Virus record (IMG/VR): IMGVR_UViG_3300042691_034458
Location: 1-64,000 of that record
Length of the DNA: 64,000 nucleotides
Source: a virus
Strand: one strand, 5' to 3'
Part shown: piece after piece, positions 7,417 to 16,256 of the stretch
Layout of the letters: each line of letters opens with the position of its first letter
Numbering within the stretch: the first letter of the stretch is position 1
Position numbers and translations under genes: made by a program
Notes under the pieces: model-generated
What the model saw: the letters and a program-made list of their open reading frames with translations, nothing else
Told to the model about the DNA's origin: nothing
The model's database searches: none

Positions 7417-9186
7417 ATGCAAGGATTAACAAAAGAGCAATTAGCGTTAGAGTATGTTAGGTGTTTAAAAAGCACACCATATGCACTTAAAACGTATTTA
7501 CAAACATATGATAACACGGTACAAAAATATGTCCCTCTTGAGCTATTCAAAGACCAGCAACAACTAATCAACGATTATGATACGTTTGAAGAAAACATTG
7601 CGTTAAAATATCGTCAAGCTGGCGTATCAACAGCTACAGCGGGTTGGGCTTCAAAAATACTTGCTTTTGCGAAAAAAGAAAAACCTGAAAAAATTCTAAT
7701 TATTGCAAACAAATTGGATACCGCCGTTGAGATGGCGAATAAGATTAGAAGTTTTATTGACCAGTGGCCTAAATGGGTTGGTATTGAGTTTTCAGATGAA
7801 AAGAACGCTGCTAGACATTTTAAATTAAATAATGATAGTGAGGTTAAAGCTGTTGCCACTTCTAAAGATGCTCTTAGAGGTTATACACCAACAATTCTTA
7901 TTTTTGATGAGGCAGCTTATATTGAAGCTGATGATGATTTCTGGGCTGCTTGTATGGCATCTCTTTCCACCGGTGGTAAAGTCATTGTAATATCAACACC
8001 AAACGGATTTGATCCAATTTATTATGAAATTTATGACCAATCAATTCGTAATATGAATAACTTCAAAATTACAGAAATGTATTGGTATAGAGATCCCAGA
8101 TATACAAAAGATTTATATCTAGTTAAAACAAATGATATCGTGGATTATCTTTTAAATAGAGAAGAAAGAAAAGATTTAGAAATTATTGATTTTTCACATA
8201 TAAGTCCACATGAAAGAGATTTTAATATAATCAAGGATTATATTGGTCAAGGGTTCAAACCATGCTCAACATGGTTTGAAAATATGGTTAAAAAATTAAA
8301 ATATGATAGAAGAAAAGTTGCACAAGAACTAGATTGTCAGTTTTTAGGTTCAGGTGACAACGTTGTAGATTCAACAATTCTTGAAGATATTAGAGAAAAT
8401 CAAGTTTGTGAGCCAAAATATAAAACAATGGGAGGTTCTTTATGGGTTTGGAAAGAACCCGAACTTGGTCATAAGTACGTTTGTGGCTTGGATGTCTCAA
8501 GAGGAGACAGTGATGATTTTTCAGCTTTTCAGATAATTGATTTTGAAACCAGAGAACAAGTTGCGGAATATCTTGGTAAAGTACCACCAGATGTGATGGC
8601 GGAAATAGCGTATAAGTGGGGAACAACATATAACGCTTATATTGTTATTGATATTACCGGTGGTATGGGGGTTTCTACTGCTAGAAAATTACAAGAATTA
8701 AATTATAAAAATTTATATATCGATGGGCTTGAGCTTGGTAATAAATGGAAATATGATGCAAAAGCACTTGATAAAATTCCCGGTATTAATTTCAATAATA
8801 AAAGAGTTCAGATTATTTCTTCATTTGAGGAGGCTTTAAGACATAAATTTAAAGTTTATAGTAGTAGATTATTAAATGAGTTAAATTCATTTGTTTATAT
8901 TAATGGTAGACCTGATCACCAAAAGGGTCGTCATGATGATTTAATCATGTCAATTGCTATGGCAATTTATGTTTCCGAATTTTCTTTCACACAATTAGAA
9001 AAAGTTACGGAACATACGAAAGTTATGATTGAATCATGGCAAGTTAATACATATGAACCAAAACAAACTTCACAATTCTTTAATCCAAGCGTATCTTTTA
9101 CTGATGATAAAAGTATATATAGAAATAACCCAACAAGAAAAGACTATGAACAACATTCTTGGTTATTTGGTGGGATAAGAAGGTAA
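7417..9186 (+). CDS. terL: Terminase large subunit (gp17-like)
   Basis: 589 residues. The ATPase half has a deviant Walker A, YRQAGVST (65-72), a Walker B, ILIFDEAAY (161-169), and VISTPNG (192-198). The nuclease half has CGLDVSRGDSDD (357-368), VIDITGG (411-417) and GRHDDL (505-510), giving the acidic residues Asp360, Asp413 and Asp508/509 expected of an RNase H-fold headful nuclease. This is the T4 gp17 type of motor, which pumps DNA through the portal and cuts it. The portal gene follows 12 bases downstream. The Walker A lacks the usual Lys of GKT: Val replaces it, and the basic residue is Arg66 earlier in the loop, as in some other terminases. Confidence 0.96.
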   Translation: MQGLTKEQLALEYVRCLKSTPYALKTYLQTYDNTVQKYVPLELFKDQQQLINDYDTFEENIALKYRQAGVSTATAGWASKILAFAKKEKPEKILIIANKLDTAVEMANKIRSFIDQWPKWVGIEFSDEKNAARHFKLNNDSEVKAVATSKDALRGYTPTILIFDEAAYIEADDDFWAACMASLSTGGKVIVISTPNGFDPIYYEIYDQSIRNMNNFKITEMYWYRDPRYTKDLYLVKTNDIVDYLLNREERKDLEIIDFSHISPHERDFNIIKDYIGQGFKPCSTWFENMVKKLKYDRRKVAQELDCQFLGSGDNVVDSTILEDIRENQVCEPKYKTMGGSLWVWKEPELGHKYVCGLDVSRGDSDDFSAFQIIDFETREQVAEYLGKVPPDVMAEIAYKWGTTYNAYIVIDITGGMGVSTARKLQELNYKNLYIDGLELGNKWKYDAKALDKIPGINFNNKRVQIISSFEEALRHKFKVYSSRLLNELNSFVYINGRPDHQKGRHDDLIMSIAMAIYVSEFSFTQLEKVTEHTKVMIESWQVNTYEPKQTSQFFNPSVSFTDDKSIYRNNPTRKDYEQHSWLFGGIRR

Positions 9187-9198
9187 AAAAGATATAAA

Positions 9199-12100
9199 AT
9201 GGAAGATGAAAAACTAACAATATGGCAACGACTTTCTAAAGGATTTGGTCCAAACTCATTACTTGGACAAGAAAGTCCAACATTTAAATTTGATAAGAAG
9301 GTTTTATTAAAAACACCGAATAAGCAAGAGTACGAAAGAGAAAAACTCCAAGCACAACAAACAGCTTATTTAACATACCAATGGAGTAAGATTGAAAATA
9401 ATTTATATACACAATCAGTATATTATGAACCCACTAGATTAGCATCATATTATGATTATGAGAGTATGGAATATTTTCCGGAAATTTCAGCAGCATTAGA
9501 TACATTTTCGGAAGAATCTACAACGCCAAATCAAGATGGTCAAATGTTACAGATTTATTCTGAATCAAAAAGAATTAAATCAATTTTAACAGATTTATTC
9601 TATAATCAATTAGATATTAACACAAATCTACCCATGTGGACAAGAAATACTTGTAAGTATGGTGATAATTTTGTGTTTTTAAAACTAGACCCAGAAAAAG
9701 GTATTGTTGGTTGTTTTCAACTACCAAATATTGAAATTGAACGTATTGAAAAGGGGATGGTTAAACGTCCGGGTGGGACACCAAATAGCGACCCAGAAAA
9801 TAAACAAATGAAATTCTCTTGGAAACAAAAAGATTTAGATTTTAATACTTGGGAGGTCGCACATTTTAGATTATTGGGTGATGATAGAAAATTACCATAC
9901 GGTACTTCGATGTTAGAAAAAGCGAGAAGAATTTGGAAACAATTAGTTCTTGCTGAAGATGCAATGTTAATTTATAGAACATCTAGAGCACCGGAAAGAA
10001 GAGTATTTAAAGTTTTTGTTGGTAATATGGATGATAAAGATGTTGAAGCATATGTGCAAAGATTTGCAAATAAATTTAAGCGAGACCAAGTAGCGGACCC
10101 AAAAACGGGTAATGTGGATTTACGTTTTAATCAAATGGCGGTAGACCAAGATTATTTTGTACCGGTTAGGGATATTGCTGCACCTAATCCGATTGATACA
10201 TTACCGGGAGCGTGTATTGATTTAAATACCAGAATTCCCCTTCTTGATGGTAGAACTTTAACTTTACAACAAATAATTAATGAGTGGGATAATGGTAATA
10301 GAAACTTATGGGTTTATTCTTGTGACCCAAATACAGGGTCCGTACATCCGGGTATGGTAACTTGGGCTGGTGTAACAAGAAAAGACGCTGAAGTTATTAA
10401 AATTACATTAGACAATGGTGAAGAGGTGATTACAACTCCAGACCATAAATTTGTTCATAGAACTAGAGAATTTGTTGAAGCGAAAGATTTAATTGTTGGG
10501 GATAGTTTAATGCCTTTTTATTCAAGAACCGAAAAAATAAAGACCAACACTAATGATTATCACCAAATTTTTGATAATGAAAAAAATCAATGGGTTTTTA
10601 CGCATAGAATGGTAAAAAACAGTACTGTTGGTAGTTCTTTAGTAAAAGAATGGGTTTTTAATTCTGAATTTAAAAATAAAGATAAAAAAATAATTCACCA
10701 TAAAGACCATAATCGCTTTAATAATAATCCAAATAATTTACTAATAATGAATGGTGAAGACCATTTAAAATATCACCAACATATCATAAAAGAAACGATT
10801 TGGAAAGATATTGAACTTAATAAGAAAAAAATTTCAGAAGGTATTAAAAATTATTTAAATAATCTTTCTTCAGATGAATTACAAAAAAGACATGAAAGAA
10901 TTAATAATCCAATATCAAAAGCTAAAACAACTAAAAAGTTATTGGAATGGAATAAAAATGATGAAAATTTAAAAAATAAAGGTAAAAAAATTTCAAAAGC
11001 TTATACAGAAGAAAGAAAAAATAAGATAAAGGAATTAAATTTAATAAGGTGGTTGAATGATGATTATCGAAATAAAGTTTTTTCTAAAAAACAAACAATA
11101 ACATTTGATGATTATATATATAATTCATTTGTTAGTGAATTTAAAAAGACTTTACGTGCTGATTTAGCGTTAAAGAACTTAAATAATTCTTTTGAATTTA
11201 TTTCACATTTTAAACAAATTAATGAGGAAATTAGAAGTTCGTTAACAAACTTAAATGAATTCACGCAAAACCATGTAGATAAAATGGTTAAACAACAAGG
11301 GTTTAAAAATTTTACTGAATGGAAACATTTTGAGTGTAAAAAGAGAGGATTTAAAAATATTCGTCAATGGAAATATAATGTTGAGAAAGAAATTTATTTT
11401 AACCATAAAATAACAAAAATTGAATGGTTAACAAATAAAATTGACACTGGTACGATTACGGTTGATGGTAATGAATTATATTCAAAATCTCACACTTTTG
11501 CTATTGAAAGTGGTATTTTTATTAAAAATTCTAACCTTTCTGAAATTGCAGATATAGAATACATCCAGAAAAAACTTTTAACAGCATTAAGGATACCAAA
11601 AGCGTTCCTTGGGTTTGAAGAAGTTGTTGCTGATGGTAAAAATCTTGCGTTACAAGATATTCGTTTTGCTAGAACAATTAACAGAATACAAAAAAGTATG
11701 TTAGCGGAATTAAATAAAATTGCTATTATACATTTATTTATTTTAGGTTTTGAAGATGAACTTTCTAACTTTACATTAGGATTAACAAACCCATCAACAC
11801 AAGCTGATTTATTAAAGGTTGAGGTTTGGAAAGAGAAAATCTTACTTTATAAAGACGCTGTTGCAGGAATTGAGGGTATTGCACCAACTTCACATTCTTG
11901 GGCTAAAAAACATATTCTTGGTTTCTCGGATGATGAAATTAAACTTGATATTCAACAACAAAGAATTGAAAAGGCGGTCGCAAAAGAACTTGAGAACACA
12001 CCAAATGTGATTGTAAAAACAGGTATTTTTGATAGTGTTGATGCAATCTACGGTCAAAAAGGTGGTGGTACTCAAGCTGGAACTCCCCCTCAAGAACCAA

Positions 12101-12339
12101 CATCTGATATGACAATGCCTGAAACTAGTCCAGCATCATCACCATCAATAACTCCACCAGAAGCTCCTGAGAGCGCACCAACTGAAACTCCAACAACAGT
12201 ACCTGAATCAAAACAGGAAAGAGTAAATATTTTACTTGAAGGTGGTCTTTTAAATGAAGATGAAGAAATCGATTTGAGTAAAGCTAGAATTCAATTAGGT
12301 GAAATGGAAGAACATTTAAATAAACTTCTAAAGTCGTGA
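9199..12339 (+). CDS. Portal protein (gp20-like), intein-containing
   Basis: A 1046-residue precursor. The exteins (residues 1-338 and 778-1046, 607 together) form a T4 gp20-type portal, the dodecameric vertex that joins head and tail and docks the terminase. Conserved portal stretches flank the insertion: IAAPNPIDTLPGA before it and SNLSEIADIEYIQKKLL after it. Removing residues 339-777 rejoins the typical LPGA-SNLSEI sequence. The C-terminus has a Pro/Thr-rich linker (about 955-1005) and a Glu-rich tail. The gene lies between terminase and protease, as in T4-like phages. Without splicing the portal core would be interrupted, so head assembly should depend on intein removal. Confidence 0.95.
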   Translation: MEDEKLTIWQRLSKGFGPNSLLGQESPTFKFDKKVLLKTPNKQEYEREKLQAQQTAYLTYQWSKIENNLYTQSVYYEPTRLASYYDYESMEYFPEISAALDTFSEESTTPNQDGQMLQIYSESKRIKSILTDLFYNQLDINTNLPMWTRNTCKYGDNFVFLKLDPEKGIVGCFQLPNIEIERIEKGMVKRPGGTPNSDPENKQMKFSWKQKDLDFNTWEVAHFRLLGDDRKLPYGTSMLEKARRIWKQLVLAEDAMLIYRTSRAPERRVFKVFVGNMDDKDVEAYVQRFANKFKRDQVADPKTGNVDLRFNQMAVDQDYFVPVRDIAAPNPIDTLPGACIDLNTRIPLLDGRTLTLQQIINEWDNGNRNLWVYSCDPNTGSVHPGMVTWAGVTRKDAEVIKITLDNGEEVITTPDHKFVHRTREFVEAKDLIVGDSLMPFYSRTEKIKTNTNDYHQIFDNEKNQWVFTHRMVKNSTVGSSLVKEWVFNSEFKNKDKKIIHHKDHNRFNNNPNNLLIMNGEDHLKYHQHIIKETIWKDIELNKKKISEGIKNYLNNLSSDELQKRHERINNPISKAKTTKKLLEWNKNDENLKNKGKKISKAYTEERKNKIKELNLIRWLNDDYRNKVFSKKQTITFDDYIYNSFVSEFKKTLRADLALKNLNNSFEFISHFKQINEEIRSSLTNLNEFTQNHVDKMVKQQGFKNFTEWKHFECKKRGFKNIRQWKYNVEKEIYFNHKITKIEWLTNKIDTGTITVDGNELYSKSHTFAIESGIFIKNSNLSEIADIEYIQKKLLTALRIPKAFLGFEEVVADGKNLALQDIRFARTINRIQKSMLAELNKIAIIHLFILGFEDELSNFTLGLTNPSTQADLLKVEVWKEKILLYKDAVAGIEGIAPTSHSWAKKHILGFSDDEIKLDIQQQRIEKAVAKELENTPNVIVKTGIFDSVDAIYGQKGGGTQAGTPPQEPTSDMTMPETSPASSPSITPPEAPESAPTETPTTVPESKQERVNILLEGGLLNEDEEIDLSKARIQLGEMEEHLNKLLKS
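10213..11529 (+). mobile_element. Class 1-like intein with HNH homing endonuclease in portal
   Basis: A 439-residue insertion that starts with Cys339 (CIDLNTRIPLLDG) and ends with Asn777, followed by Ser778. The block-B motif is VITTPDHKFV. The end reads HTFAIESGIFIKN, so the residue before the terminal Asn is Lys where most inteins have His. Between the splicing blocks lies an HNH-type endonuclease motif, IHHKDHNRFNNNPNNLL (about bases 10690-10740), followed by Lys-rich helices likely to bind DNA. It is probably a mobile homing element in a conserved portal site. Confidence 0.9.
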
Positions 12340-12346
12340 TATTTAT
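12339..12346 (+). promoter_or_regulatory. Candidate late promoter ATATTTAT
   Basis: ATATTTAT followed by TTAAAAATATATTTTG, overlapping the portal stop codon and 20 bases before the next start. Confidence 0.45.
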
Positions 12347-12366
12347 TTAAAAATATATTTTGAAAA

Positions 12367-13074
12367 ATGAAAACCTTTGGAACTATAAAAACAAAAATTG
12401 AGGATAAATTAACTGATTCCTACAAAAAAAATACATTTAAAAAAGAATTAAAGAAATTTAAAACACTTGTTTTAGAAGATAAAAATGTTGTGCAAATTTA
12501 TCACATTTATGACAATTTATCTAAACCTCAAGGATATTCCGAAGAAACATCAAAATTATTTTTAGATGAAGCAATTAATATGGTTAAAAAATCAATCGAA
12601 AAAACTGATTTTAAAAAATTAAATGAATGGATAAGTGATGTAAAATCTGAAAACAGATATTCACATATTGATATGATTGTTGAGGGTAAAGTCCAACAAA
12701 TTGAATCTATTATTAATAGTAAAAAATTAATAATTGAAAATTTACAGAAAAAACAAGATAAGAAAGAGGTAATTAATCTACCACTAAAAACTATGTTAGG
12801 TGTAGCAAATAAAGCATTAAATTCAATTGTGTCTAATTTGAATGAGGAAGAGAAAAAAGAGTTAACTCATATTATTTCTTTATCTGAAAATGATATAAAA
12901 ATTCAATTTAGTGATTTAAAGGAAAGTACAATAAAAAAATTAGAAAGTTTATTATTAGAACAAACTGATGTCGAGTTGGTTAATAAGATTCAAGATACTA
13001 TTACAAAAATAAAAGATGAGACTCCCGGAAGTTTAAGTCTATATAAGTTACTAACGTTAAATAAAACATTTTAA
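12367..13074 (+). CDS. Hypothetical helical protein between portal and protease
   Basis: 235 residues, Lys/Glu-rich and almost entirely helical by composition, starting MKTFGTIKTKIEDKLTDSYK. Position between portal and prohead protease matches the slot of small prohead core proteins in T4 (gp67/gp68), but no direct similarity is visible. It could be a core or scaffold component. It has its own promoter-like octamer upstream. Confidence 0.7.
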   Translation: MKTFGTIKTKIEDKLTDSYKKNTFKKELKKFKTLVLEDKNVVQIYHIYDNLSKPQGYSEETSKLFLDEAINMVKKSIEKTDFKKLNEWISDVKSENRYSHIDMIVEGKVQQIESIINSKKLIIENLQKKQDKKEVINLPLKTMLGVANKALNSIVSNLNEEEKKELTHIISLSENDIKIQFSDLKESTIKKLESLLLEQTDVELVNKIQDTITKIKDETPGSLSLYKLLTLNKTF

Positions 13075-13144
13075 AAAAAATTTGTTAATTCAGTATTTGT
13101 TTTCTATACTTTAAAAAATAAACTTTTATGTGAGATGAGTATAG

Positions 13145-13615
13145 ATGAAGACAGGAAAAACATTAAAACTAACCGGTTATAATAATATAAAAGTTAGTTA
13201 CGGTACGGTGGATTTTAAAAATTTTAAATCGTTATATTTAAATATTCAAAGTTGGTTGCAACCAAAGATTGATTTGGAAGATTGGGATCGAGTCGTGGGT
13301 AATTTACGAAAAGATGTAAAGCACGTAATTCATGATATATTAAATCCAATTTTTTTTGAAAATAATTATATTGTTGATTTGGATTTAAGAACTAGCGGAA
13401 TCCAATATGGAAAAAGGAGTTTTATGAATTTAGAAATAACACTTTACGTTAAAAACAATATAAACTTTAAATCAAGTGAACTTAGAAATGAACTTAATTA
13501 CATTTCAAGAACAATAAATGATAATGTCTTTTTAAATAATAAATATTTTACATATTCAATAACAAAAAAGATTACACAAGAAAATATATTAGAAAATACA
13601 CATATTTATAGATAA
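13145..13615 (+). CDS. Hypothetical protein, head region
   Basis: 156 residues with alternating strands and helices (for example FMNLEITLYVKNNINF) and no membrane segment. It lies between the helical core-like protein and the prohead protease. The protease promoter candidate overlaps its last codons. No family was recognised. Confidence 0.65.
   Translation: MKTGKTLKLTGYNNIKVSYGTVDFKNFKSLYLNIQSWLQPKIDLEDWDRVVGNLRKDVKHVIHDILNPIFFENNYIVDLDLRTSGIQYGKRSFMNLEITLYVKNNINFKSSELRNELNYISRTINDNVFLNNKYFTYSITKKITQENILENTHIYR
13602..13609 (+). promoter_or_regulatory. Candidate late promoter ATATTTAT
   Basis: ATATTTAT followed by AGATAAAAAATT, 16 bases before the prohead protease start and inside the last codons of the preceding gene. 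Confidence 0.45.
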
Positions 13616-13625
13616 AAAATTATCT

Positions 13626-14348
13626 ATGAAAATCTTAGGACCAAACGAAATAGGACAAAGAGGTATTCTTATTGAAATGGATGCTGGTTATATTTCACCA
13701 AGTGATGAACGTAATTTAGCAATCATTAAAGAATCTAAAAACTTATTGGATTATTCAAAACCATTTGAATTTTATGCTGTATTACAAAAATACGGAGTAC
13801 CAAACAGAAATGGTAGAATTTATCCTGAAAGTATATTAAAAAGAGAATCTGAAAATTATTTAAAATTAATCAAACAAGGGAAAGCTATGAGTGAATTAAA
13901 TCACCCAGAATCTTCCCTTATTGATTTGGATAGAGTTTCACATCTTATTACAGATATGTGGTGGGACGGTCATATTTTAATGGGTAAATTAAAGTTATTA
14001 ACATCACCCGGATTCCATGAAAGAGGTATTGTATCAACAAAAGCGGACATTGCTGCTAATTTGTTAAGACACGGTGCAACTTTGGGTATTTCCTCAAGAG
14101 GTGTTGGTTCATTGGTTAAAAAGGGTGAACAAAATGAGGTTCAATCAGATTTTGAATTAATTTGTTTTGATTTGGTATCATCACCTTCAACACCGGGTGC
14201 GTATCTCTTTAGTGATGTTAATGATAGAAACAAATTTGAAGAGAATATTGAGGAAGAGAAAAAATTGAGACAGCAGCCTATTTCAGATAAAAAAGAAATT
14301 AAGTCACTTGACTTAATGAAAAGATTATCCGATTATTTGGGAAAATAA
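13626..14348 (+). CDS. Prohead core protease (gp21-like)
   Basis: 240 residues. SELNHPESS places the catalytic His at residue 93, and GISSRGVGS supplies the Ser at 156 or 157, the pattern of T4 gp21-type prohead serine proteases. This enzyme matures the prohead by cutting after (I/L)-x-E in the capsid, scaffold and internal proteins, then digests itself. It is followed by the scaffold and major capsid genes. Its presence matters for the recurring (I/L)-x-E tags found across the window. Confidence 0.9.
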   Translation: MKILGPNEIGQRGILIEMDAGYISPSDERNLAIIKESKNLLDYSKPFEFYAVLQKYGVPNRNGRIYPESILKRESENYLKLIKQGKAMSELNHPESSLIDLDRVSHLITDMWWDGHILMGKLKLLTSPGFHERGIVSTKADIAANLLRHGATLGISSRGVGSLVKKGEQNEVQSDFELICFDLVSSPSTPGAYLFSDVNDRNKFEENIEEEKKLRQQPISDKKEIKSLDLMKRLSDYLGK

Positions 14349-14365
14349 TCTAAAACATTTTAAAA

Positions 14366-14581
14366 ATGAACGAAAATCAAAAGTATTTTGTGGCAAAAGT
14401 TTCTTTGGACATTCCAGATCTTGACAGCGGTAGAATTAAAACAAAAAAAGAAGAGAAATTAGTTATGGGATATTCCGTAACTGATGTTGAAGCTAAAATT
14501 ACAAAAAAATATGAAGGATTTCCTAGTGATTGGAGAATTACTGCGGTAGTTGAGAGTAAAATAGATGAGGTGATAAGTTAA
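14366..14581 (+). CDS. Small protein, possibly DUF4494-like
   Basis: 71 residues: KYFVAKVSLDI, a charged turn, then GYSVTDVEAKITKKY and RITAVVESKIDEV. The order of an N-terminal strand, a 'V(T/S)-x-x-E-A' helix and a C-terminal strand resembles the small DUF4494-type proteins of Bacteroidota phages, but that match is from memory and weak. It lies 17 bases after the protease and just before a strong terminator, so it closes the protease transcript. Confidence 0.6.
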   Translation: MNENQKYFVAKVSLDIPDLDSGRIKTKKEEKLVMGYSVTDVEAKITKKYEGFPSDWRITAVVESKIDEVIS

Positions 14582-14602
14582 TAACTTTATAAATAATTTA
14601 AT

Positions 14603-14632
14603 AAAAAGAGGACATTTTGTCCTCTTTTTTTG
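14603..14632 (+). terminator. Rho-independent terminator
   Basis: AAAAGAGGACA-TTT-TGTCCTCTTT hairpin followed directly by a T-run. It separates the protease transcript from the scaffold/capsid transcript, whose promoter candidate starts 29 bases later. Confidence 0.9.
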
Positions 14633-14660
14633 TTTTTTTATGATTTTTTCAAATTAGCAC

Positions 14661-14668
14661 ATATTTAT
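14661..14668 (+). promoter_or_regulatory. Candidate late promoter ATATTTAT
   Basis: ATATTTAT followed by TGTTAAAAATATAATAA, 17 bases before the scaffold gene and downstream of a terminator. It is therefore the likely promoter of the scaffold and capsid genes. Confidence 0.6.
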
Positions 14669-14685
14669 TGTTAAAAATATAATAA

Positions 14686-16233
14686 ATGTCAGAAAAAAAA
14701 TCATTAGTAGAAGATACTCTAATCCAAATGAGAAATTTGGAGGAAGCTATCCAAGAAAATGCAAAAGGAATACTTGCTTCAACCATGAAGGAAGAAATCA
14801 GTGATTTAGTAAAAGAGTCTTTAAATGAGACTGAAACAGAAGAGGAAATGGATGAAATGGAAATGGAGTCCAAGACCGATGATAAAGTTGACGAGCAAGA
14901 GTCATCCGATTTAGAAATGGACATGGATATGGAAGATGAAGTTAGTGACGAATCTGAAGAAGAGTCTGATGAAGATTCAGAAGAGATGATGGGCGCTGAA
15001 ATGAATCTTGACATGGACGTAGAAGATGAAGTCCCGATGGACTTAACAAACGCATCAACAGAAGAGCTTTTAAAAGTTTTTAAAGCTATGGGTGAAGAAG
15101 ATGGTATTATCGTTAAAAAAGAAGATGATAAAATCCATCTAAAAGATGATTCAGAAGGTGTTGAATATATGATTGATTTAGGAGAAAGCATTAATGAACA
15201 ACCTCTTGATTTGGGCGATGAGTCTGAGGAAGAAGAATTTGACTTTAATTTAGATGATGAATCTGAAGATGAGGAATTTGAATTCGATGAGTTTGAAGAA
15301 AGAATGCCAATGCGTAAATCACATAGAATTCGCAAAATGAAAAGAGATGAAGAAATGCATGAACAATCATTTGCGGATGAGACAGAGTCTGAAAAACAAG
15401 CCGATATTGATGCGATGTTAGACGATATCTTTAATGAATCAGAAGTATCTGAGGAGGAAGAGGTTGTCTATGAAATTGAGCTAGATGAAGAGGATGATAA
15501 TGAAGATATGACGGAAGAAACTGAAGAAACAGATGAGGAAATGAATGAAACCTATGATTTAGAGGAAGCATTCAAACCAAAAATGTTCAAAGGTAAAAAT
15601 CCTGAAAATAAAACAAATAAAGGTCCGAAAAAGATGTTAATGAAAAAACCTACCGGAAAAATGTTTGGTATGACACCAAAAATCGGTAAAACAACAAAAA
15701 CATCGGAATCTGATGTAAAGAAAGTTGAGACCAAAGAAGCAGCAAGAACCTTGGGTATGGGTAGTAAATTTAGAAAAGGTGGTTTACCAAAACCTAAAGC
15801 TGCCCCAAGACATCTCGGAGAAGATTTTGATTTTGAAGCGATGAACGCTGAGTTAGTTTCTTTAAGAGAAAAAAATGAAGAATATAGAAAAGCATTAAAT
15901 ATCTTCAGAGAAAAACTTAATGAGGTTGCTATATTCAATTCAAATCTTGCTTATGCGACAAGACTTTTCACCGAACATTCAACTTCTAAGCAAGAAAAAA
16001 TTAATATTCTTAGAAGATTTGATGGTGTTGAGACAATTAAGGAATCTAAAAATCTTTACACAACAATAAAAGAGGAATTAAGTTCCAAGGGTGTTACACC
16101 AATAACCGAATCGATTGAGTCAAAAATTGAAAAAACTCCATCTAGCGGTTCTGCGGCTAATTTGATTGAGTCAAAAACTTATGAGAATCCGCAGTTCTTG
16201 AGAATGAAAGACCTCATGAATAAAATAAAATAA
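14686..16233 (+). CDS. Prohead core/scaffold protein (gp22-like position)
   Basis: 515 residues, extremely acidic between about 45 and 290 with many Glu/Asp runs, then a basic Lys/Pro/Gly-rich section (about 290-385), then a helical C-terminus with AIFNSNLAYATRLFTEHS. An acidic, helical, protease-accessible protein encoded just before the major capsid gene is what T4 gp22 is: the core around which the shell forms, later degraded by the prohead protease. Several (L/I)-x-E triplets, such as LNE near residue 46, could be cut. Identification rests on position and composition more than on clear homology. Confidence 0.75.
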   Translation: MSEKKSLVEDTLIQMRNLEEAIQENAKGILASTMKEEISDLVKESLNETETEEEMDEMEMESKTDDKVDEQESSDLEMDMDMEDEVSDESEEESDEDSEEMMGAEMNLDMDVEDEVPMDLTNASTEELLKVFKAMGEEDGIIVKKEDDKIHLKDDSEGVEYMIDLGESINEQPLDLGDESEEEEFDFNLDDESEDEEFEFDEFEERMPMRKSHRIRKMKRDEEMHEQSFADETESEKQADIDAMLDDIFNESEVSEEEEVVYEIELDEEDDNEDMTEETEETDEEMNETYDLEEAFKPKMFKGKNPENKTNKGPKKMLMKKPTGKMFGMTPKIGKTTKTSESDVKKVETKEAARTLGMGSKFRKGGLPKPKAAPRHLGEDFDFEAMNAELVSLREKNEEYRKALNIFREKLNEVAIFNSNLAYATRLFTEHSTSKQEKINILRRFDGVETIKESKNLYTTIKEELSSKGVTPITESIESKIEKTPSSGSAANLIESKTYENPQFLRMKDLMNKIK

Positions 16234-16256
16234 ACCTAAAAAACAATTAAAAAACA

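Noticed and set aside
14649-15335. Antisense Ser-rich frame opposite the scaffold gene
   Set aside because: Ser codons arise from reading Glu/Asp codons backwards; the sense frame is the conserved acidic core protein.
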